A DNA stretch of 64,000 nt from Opisthocomus hoazin (Eukaryota > Chordata > Aves > Opisthocomiformes > Opisthocomidae). Positions 60,501-64,000 of the stretch are shown one piece after another. The stretch spans positions 2,728,001 through 2,792,000 of the forward strand of contig NC_134443.1 of the NCBI RefSeq assembly GCF_030867145.1, read 5' to 3'. Each line of letters begins with the position of its first letter. Positions within the stretch are counted from its first letter, which is position 1. The notes under the pieces were generated by a model. That model searched no databases and was not told the origin of the DNA. It saw nothing but the letters and a program-made list of their open reading frames with translations. The position numbers and the translations under genes were made by a program.

Positions 60501-62914
60501 AGGTGGCTGTCTGAGGAGCCTCCACCACGCAGGAGGGAGCCCGCAAGACAGCGGGGAAACGCCGTCCGGCACAAACGGCAGCGATTCACATCGTGGCGGT
60601 GCAGGACTTAAAGCACTTGGTGCTCAGCTTACTGCATTCCTCACCTTTGCTGTTCAAGTCATCTTCATCATCACTGAATGCGGCCTCGGCGTTGTCGTAG
60701 CAACCATCGTCCTTTTCCGACATATGATTGTCTATCTCCATGGAAGCGGGTTCCTCAATTTTTACTGCAAGATGGTCAGAGCAGAAAGTGAGGTTATGAT
60801 GGCTCCTCGCACAGCCGAGTCGCTTCAAGCAATAAACAGGTTCCGACATGGAGAGAAAAGTCCTCTGAAAAGGGAGGAAAGGGTCGAGGCAAGTGATGGA
60901 CCCTGGAAAACTCCAGCTGGGGAAGGGCACTCCAGGGACTACACTGAACTGTCCTGACCAGGTGGCAAGCACGGCAGGACTGGGGCATTCTCAGAATCAC
61001 AGAGTCACAGAGTTGTCACAGAGTCACAGAGTTGTCACAGAGTCACAGAGTTGTCACAGAGTCATGGAATGTTCGGGGTTGGAAGGGACCTCTGGGGTCA
61101 CCCAGCCCAACCCCCTGCCCAAGCAGGGTCACCCAGAGCTGCACAGCACCGCGTCCAGGTGGGGCTGGCATATCTCCAGAGAAGGAGACTCCACAGCCTC
61201 CCTGGGCAGCCTGGGCCAGGGCTCCGTCACCCTCAGAGGGAAGAAGTTCTTCCTCGGGTTCAGCTGGAGCTTCCTCTGCTCCAGTTTGTGCCCATTGCCC
61301 CTTGTCCTGTCGCTGGGCACCACTGGAAAGAGTTCGGCCCCATCCTCCTAACACCCAGCCTTCAGATATTTATAAGCATTTATTAGGTCTCCACCTTGGC
61401 TGCCCAGCACCCTCCGTGCTTCAGCCCTTACCCAGGCCAATGGCCGAGCCCAAGTCCCTGAGCAGAGCAACAGCTTTGCCAGCGCCGCGAGGCCGAGAAG
61501 CTCGGGGCAGCAGGGTTTGGTGCTGAGCTCGGTCCCTTCAGCCGCAGCAGCTGTGGCAACAGGAAAACCAGACCGGCTTACAGGCAGGGTCCTTCGGCAG
61601 ATCTGGCAGAGCAGCAGCACTCACACATTAAATACAGGTTAGAAATGTTTAAACTAATTATGTCCATCAATTAGCTGATGGAGAACGAAGGCTAAGTAGC
61701 AGAAACAGGTAGTGTGCATCTTCAGCGTACAGCGGGGCCGCGACGTCTGAACCCGAGGAAGAACTTCTTCCCTCTGAGGGTGACAGAGCCCTGGCCCAGG
61801 CTGCCCAGGGAGGCTGTGGAGTCTCCTTCTCTGGAGATATTCCAGCCCCCCTGGACGCCGTGCTGGGCAGCTCTGGGTGACCCTGCTTCAGCAGGGGGTT
61901 GGGCTGGATGACCCACAGAAGTCCCTTCCAACCCTCCCATGCTGGGATTCTGTGACGAAGAGAGACCACAAGCACCCACAAATACCCAGAGCCCTCCTCT
62001 CCCCGGGGTCCCAGTCCGACCCTCCGAACGGCGGTGGCTGCTGCTGCAGGAGAGCGGGGAGAGCCCCGTCCCCGGGAAGGCAGCGCCCGCCGCAGCCTCC
62101 CTCTGCCCTCGCTCCCTACCTTCCATGGGGGGCGAGGGCGAACTGCAGAACTCCGGGAATTTCTCCCTCAACATGGCGCGGAGCTCTTTGTCCAGCTTGG
62201 GGTTGTCGAAGAGAGGGGCCAGATGTCTGTGTCGGAGGGGAGGAAGGGAAAGGGATGAGAAAGAGACGGGCCACAGTGCCCCGCCGCGTAGCTTCACCTC
62301 GGTGGCCGTGCAAGGGGATCTCCTCCCTTAGCTCAGGGCTTTGGTTTGTGTTACGGACCACAAGCTACAAGGTCCAGCCTTCCTTCCTGCAGCTCACCCA
62401 GGGTTCCCTCACTTTGCCACTGATGGGACTCGTGTCACCAGAAGACCCGTGGGAAGGGGAGAAGAGGTCCTACCTCCTGGGAGGGGAACCCGGCTGATGC
62501 AGGAGCTGGCTGCAAGCTGGAGCACCATGAGCGAGGCTGCTCCTCTCAGCTCGGGGACCAGAAAGGGCCGGGGACATTTCTACTCATCCGACGCGGCGTG
62601 CCGATGGCTTTCTTAACCCACCCATCCCCTTGCTTCAAGGAACAGCTCTCAGGACAAGCCTCAGCCCCATAAAGACACAATTATGGCTTCTTCCACGCTC
62701 CATACACAACACAAATGCCCTCCGCAGCTCTCGTAGAGCCTGGAGGTCGTTTCAGCTCACAGACCCAGGAAAACCGGCGCACCGCAGTCGTGTAAACGTA
62801 GGAAAATTCAGGGCTGTCTTACGCAAGGACTCGCTTCTCCACAATGTGGGTGAGAGAGTTGAACACGCCTTGCCGGACGTGAGCCTCCAGCGGTGGGTAG
62901 AAGTTGGGAATGAT
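45446..62914 (-). CDS. INTS3: INTS3, Integrator complex subunit 3 / SOSS-A, C-terminal 18 coding exons (5' end outside window)
   Basis: INTS3 is a nuclear alpha-helical scaffold. In Integrator it takes part in snRNA 3'-end cleavage and promoter-proximal termination; with the single-strand-binding SOSS-B proteins and INIP it forms the SOSS DNA-damage complex. Exons (minus strand, transcript order): 62823-62914, 62120-62226, 60645-60764, 59127-59256, 58287-58341, 57007-57110, 56397-56441, 55827-55946, 55526-55679, 53408-53476, 51727-51802, 50026-50139, 49892-49940, 48742-48909, 46576-46676, 45893-45964, 45654-45810, 45446-45523. The 1,811 bases cover roughly the last 600 of about 1,040 residues. 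Seen: helical repeats, an acidic linker ([18 protein letters not shown]), the C-terminal helical domain that binds INTS6 in the human protein, and a Ser/Lys tail with a KRKRK nuclear signal. All exon phases agree except 45893-45964, which is one base short. Exons upstream of 62914 lie beyond position 64000. Confidence 0.97.
45654..45810 (-). CDS. INTS3: INTS3 coding exon, 17th in window
   Basis: Acceptor cacctcgcag, donor CCTCG|GTGAGC. It encodes [20 protein letters not shown] and a basic, Ser/Pro-rich tail ([20 protein letters not shown]). Confidence 0.95.
45893..45964 (-). CDS. INTS3: INTS3 coding exon, 16th in window, one base short (frame break)
   Basis: Acceptor tttttttgacag, donor TGAA|GTGAGT. 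The 72 bases encode [19 protein letters not shown] in the frame needed downstream. The first six codons fit the family only in another frame. The phase of the flanking exons demands 73 bases; the break is in the C run of CAGACCCGATC, where the family pattern predicts one more C. An assembly or sequencing error is the simplest explanation. Confidence 0.9.
45965..46575 (-). repeat. G-rich minisatellite filling an INTS3 intron (about 46012-46440)
   Basis: Within this 611-bp intron, some fifteen imperfect 25-35-bp units repeat the theme GAGGCAGGGGAACCCCCCCC on the plus strand. The pre-mRNA strand is therefore G-rich, with many runs of 6-9 G. The rest of the intron is unremarkable. Confidence 0.88.
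46576..46676 (-). CDS. INTS3: INTS3 coding exon, 15th in window
   Basis: Acceptor ctccgcccgcag, donor AACT|GTGCGT. It encodes [20 protein letters not shown] and [14 protein letters not shown] second GT lies four bases further (GTGC|GTACCG); using it would restore the frame lost in the next exon, at the cost of altered residues. Confidence 0.93.
46818..47022 (+). mobile_element. CR1 LINE 3' fragment, + orientation
   Basis: It begins GAGGAAGAACTTCTTCCCTC and runs to CCATGCTGGGATTCTGTGAT, the CR1 3' end. About 205 bp, strongly 5'-truncated; no reverse transcriptase sequence. It lies antisense in an INTS3 intron. Confidence 0.92.
47505..48250 (+). repeat. Homopyrimidine tract (CTCTTCCTCTCC)n, ~745 bp
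   Basis: Almost pure C/T on the plus strand, built from CTCTCC and CTCTTC hexamers, with longer phrases (TCCCTTTGCTCTTCCTCTCC) recurring at about 47585, 47768 and 47944. The INTS3 transcript strand is thus a purine tract (GGAAGAG)n. Mirror-symmetric stretches make triplex (H-DNA) formation plausible. It lies in the intron between the 14th and 15th INTS3 exons of the window. Confidence 0.93.
48742..48909 (-). CDS. INTS3: INTS3 coding exon, 14th in window
   Basis: Acceptor gcctgcgtcag, donor AGAG|GTGAGG. It encodes [40 protein letters not shown] and [15 protein letters not shown]. Confidence 0.96.
49892..49940 (-). CDS. INTS3: INTS3 coding exon, 13th in window (49-bp micro-exon)
   Basis: Acceptor ccctttgcag, donor GAA|GTAGGT. 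It encodes [15 protein letters not shown]. The preceding intron is only 85 bp. Confidence 0.94.
50026..50139 (-). CDS. INTS3: INTS3 coding exon, 12th in window
   Basis: Acceptor cttccccctag, donor AAAG|GTGAGC. It encodes [20 protein letters not shown] and [17 protein letters not shown]. Confidence 0.95.
51727..51802 (-). CDS. INTS3: INTS3 coding exon, 11th in window
   Basis: Acceptor tctgccgcccag, donor CTGA|GTGAGT. It encodes [20 protein letters not shown] and VLNIL. Confidence 0.95.
53408..53476 (-). CDS. INTS3: INTS3 coding exon, 10th in window
   Basis: Acceptor gtactcttccag, donor CCAG|GTGAGG; 23 codons, phase 0/0: [20 protein letters not shown] then SFQ. A CR1 insertion starts about 40 bp upstream of the acceptor. 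Confidence 0.94.
53518..54087 (+). mobile_element. CR1 LINE 3' fragment, + orientation
   Basis: Starts near GGGCGAGGGAGGGTCTCCTC and ends GCTGGGATTCTGGGACTCTG. About 570 bp, the longest plus-strand copy of the younger type; contains the 'rewarmed' CR1 core GGAGAAGAGAAGGCTGAGAG. Inserted about 40 bp from an INTS3 splice acceptor. Confidence 0.95.
55526..55679 (-). CDS. INTS3: INTS3 coding exon, 9th in window
   Basis: Acceptor tctccttccag, donor AGAG|GTGAGG. It encodes [20 protein letters not shown] and [20 protein letters not shown]. The preceding intron is only 147 bp. Confidence 0.95.
55827..55946 (-). CDS. INTS3: INTS3 coding exon, 8th in window
   Basis: Acceptor gctccccaag, donor CCAG|GTAGGC. 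It encodes [20 protein letters not shown] and [19 protein letters not shown]. Confidence 0.95.
56397..56441 (-). CDS. INTS3: INTS3 coding exon, 7th in window (45-bp micro-exon)
   Basis: Acceptor tttgtcccgcag, donor TTAG|GTATGT. It encodes [14 protein letters not shown]. Only 45 bp, but both splice sites and the phase fit. Confidence 0.94.
   Translation of the reverse strand, partial: VSGGVGGEASLPDL
57007..57110 (-). CDS. INTS3: INTS3 coding exon, 6th in window
   Basis: Acceptor ctctctaccag, donor GGA|GTAAGG. It encodes [20 protein letters not shown] and [14 protein letters not shown], the start of the C-terminal helical domain. Confidence 0.95.
57682..57748 (-). mobile_element. Short CR1 tail fragment of a second subfamily, - orientation
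   Basis: AGAATCACAGAACCATTAAG followed by GTTGGAAAAGACCTCTAAGA and ATCACCAAGTCCAACCATCA is a common avian CR1-type 3' end, distinct from the other copies here. About 67 bp. Confidence 0.75.
57783..58062 (-). mobile_element. CR1 LINE 3' fragment, - orientation, ending in a fold-back
   Basis: Starts TCACAGAATCACAGAATGGT. At its 5' end CCCCTTGTCCTGTC (58030-58043) is followed after five bases by its exact reverse complement (58049-58062). About 280 bp. Confidence 0.93.
58287..58341 (-). CDS. INTS3: INTS3 coding exon, 5th in window
   Basis: Acceptor tgtgctccag, donor GGAG|GTAACG. 55 bp encoding [18 protein letters not shown]; phase 2 in, 0 out. Confidence 0.94.
58342..60644 (-). other. INTS3 introns around the 4th exon
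   Basis: Spans 58342-59126 and 59257-60644. Single-copy sequence without recognised repeats, RNA genes or exons other than the listed 4th exon. Confidence 0.7.
59127..59256 (-). CDS. INTS3: INTS3 coding exon, 4th in window
   Basis: Acceptor tttggtgcag; donor GAAG|GTTGGT, which departs from consensus at +4 and +5 and should be weak. It encodes [20 protein letters not shown] and [20 protein letters not shown]. Confidence 0.94.
60645..60764 (-). CDS. INTS3: INTS3 coding exon, 3rd in window (acidic linker)
   Basis: Acceptor ttgcag, donor AAAG|GTGAGG. It encodes [20 protein letters not shown] and [18 protein letters not shown], an acidic, probably disordered linker between the two helical halves of INTS3. 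Confidence 0.95.
60992..61390 (-). mobile_element. CR1 LINE 3' fragment, - orientation, with expanded 19-bp tail
   Basis: Typical CR1 body from about 61068 (GAATGTTCGGGGTTGGAAGG) to the AGATATTTATAAGCATTTAT segment. The terminal octamer region (60992-61066) has grown into about four 19-bp units of TCACAGAGTCACAGAGTTG. Confidence 0.94.
61748..61955 (+). mobile_element. CR1 LINE 3' fragment, + orientation
   Basis: From GAACCCGAGGAAGAACTTCT to CCATGCTGGGATTCTGTGAC; about 208 bp, 5'-truncated, antisense in an INTS3 intron. Confidence 0.92.
62120..62226 (-). CDS. INTS3: INTS3 coding exon, 2nd in window
   Basis: Acceptor cctccgacacag, donor GAAG|GTAGGG. It encodes [19 protein letters not shown] and [14 protein letters not shown]. 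Phase 2 in, 1 out. Confidence 0.95.
62823..62914 (-). CDS. INTS3: INTS3 coding exon, 1st in window
   Basis: Acceptor tcctgttttcag, donor TTGC|GTAAGA. Phase 0 in, 2 out. It encodes [18 protein letters not shown] ... HIVEKRVL. The preceding exon was looked for up to 64000 and not found. Confidence 0.95.
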
Positions 62915-64000
62915 CTGAAAACAGGAGAACGACCACATGAGCATTATGAACCCTTCTGCCTACCATCGGGCCTGCGTCAGCCAGCAGGACCCAGCCAGGA
63001 CCAGCGACAGCCACGCGTCAGCTTCTTGGGTTGACCTCGACTCAAGCCCCACATCCCAGCTGCTCTTGGCCAAGAGGGGCAGCAGGAGAGCCCTCCGAGG
63101 GCAGCATCTCAGGGACAGGGCACAGAAGGGGGATCAGCCCATGCCTCCAGCTTTTCCAGCCCGGAGGGCCAGCGGTGCATCTCCCAGGGATGAGAAAAAC
63201 CACACAGATGTTGCCTCGTGAGCTGCGAGAAGCCCTGGGGCTTGCCAGGGCCGTGCTCCAAGCAGCAGCGAATGCTGCAGGAGCGGGGGGAATACGAGCA
63301 GGGCACCCGAAACAACATTCAGCTCTGTCCACACACAGTCCTTTGCTTCTGGAAGGAGGCAGAGGACTCCTCCCGGAGATCTGGGTCATCCCGGGAACGT
63401 TCCACCCAGTTCCTCTGCCAGAAGCCAGCAGCTGCTTTTGGACTTGGGCAGCCCAGGAGCAACCAGAGTGTGCTGGGCACAAGGAACACTTCAGAAGCCT
63501 TTTTCCTACTAAGGCTCATCATTCGGGAAGGATTTATTTGCAGAGCTGGGAAGTCTTAGATGCTTTCCCACAGTGGCATTCTCATTAAGGAGCAACGCAT
63601 GGGCCCAGCGCTCCGACCTCCAGGAACCGCCCAGGATTGACCAAAAGACCACAGGGATTCACCAAAGCCTCTGGTGGCTGGGTTGAAGAGGCAAATAATC
63701 CGGCACTGTGCCTGACTGTGCTCCCACCAGATCAGCCAGGGGAAAATCCCTCCTTCACTTCGCGTAGGTAAGGGGAGGTCAAGAGGGCTGCCAGCAGACA
63801 CCCAGCTACTCTGCAGGCTGTTTCGCAATCAAGAGGCTCCGGGCAGAACAAACCAGTTGATGCACTGAGGAACGGGGAAAAAAAAACGGGGGAACAGCTT
63901 TTTTGTTTTGGTTTGGGTTTTGTTTGGTTTTTTCCTCTTTGGAGCGTGACCTCCGCAGAGCTGGCTGGTGGAAGCAGAGGAGAGAGCGGCTCTTTCCCTC
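62915..64000 (-). other. INTS3 intron at the window's right edge
   Basis: No exon recognised. A T/G-rich run (TTTTTTGTTTTGGTTTGGG and on) occupies about 63898-63938; otherwise single copy. Confidence 0.65.

Overview
This is vertebrate, almost certainly avian, nuclear DNA. The evidence is about sixteen copies of the bird-type CR1 LINE (5'-truncated 3' tails, many ending in ATTCTGTG octamers), spliced genes with short introns and GT-AG borders, very GC- and CpG-rich stretches, many minisatellites, and one 200-base run of N. The gene order matches human 1q21.3 in inverted orientation (GATAD2B - SLC27A3 - INTS3). In birds that segment lies on a small, repeat-rich microchromosome; the chromosome assignment is inference.

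Layout. Bases 1-23,395 hold no recognisable protein-coding exon. They are upstream or first-intron DNA of GATAD2B, with CpG-rich promoter-like patches (about 1-300 and 10,000-11,900), five CR1 copies and two conspicuous tandem arrays (5 x 50 bp at 9.6 kb; 20/21-bp units over 0.8 kb at 15.6 kb). Bases 23,397-38,981 (+) carry the whole coding region of GATAD2B (p66-beta, a NuRD subunit): ten coding exons and 591 codons before the stop, with every exon phase consistent and one GC-AG intron. Its probable 3' UTR, rich in homopolymers and with an internal CpG-rich patch, runs to about 41.75 kb or a little beyond. At 42,261-42,897 a 21-bp minisatellite runs straight into the N gap (42,898-43,097). 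On the minus strand, 43,610-44,090 is the first coding exon of a fatty-acid transport protein gene, SLC27A3 by similarity and position. No later exon of it can be found, so the rest is lost in or around the gap. From 63 kb down to 45.4 kb, also on the minus strand, lie the last 18 coding exons of INTS3 (Integrator/SOSS subunit). All 18 chain in phase except one: the third-last coding exon is one base short and breaks the frame.

Functionally these are three unrelated housekeeping or metabolic genes: chromatin repression (GATAD2B), lipid activation (SLC27A3), and snRNA/nascent-RNA processing plus DNA-damage response (INTS3). GATAD2B converges on the other two. I found no new multi-gene system. 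The most informative oddities are the INTS3 frame break, the missing SLC27A3 body beside a gap-flanking 21-bp array, the GC-box minisatellite directly upstream of SLC27A3, and several structured arrays (homopurine/homopyrimidine, G-rich, heptad-coding). Exon borders were placed by eye from splice consensus and remembered family sequence; no alignment was run.
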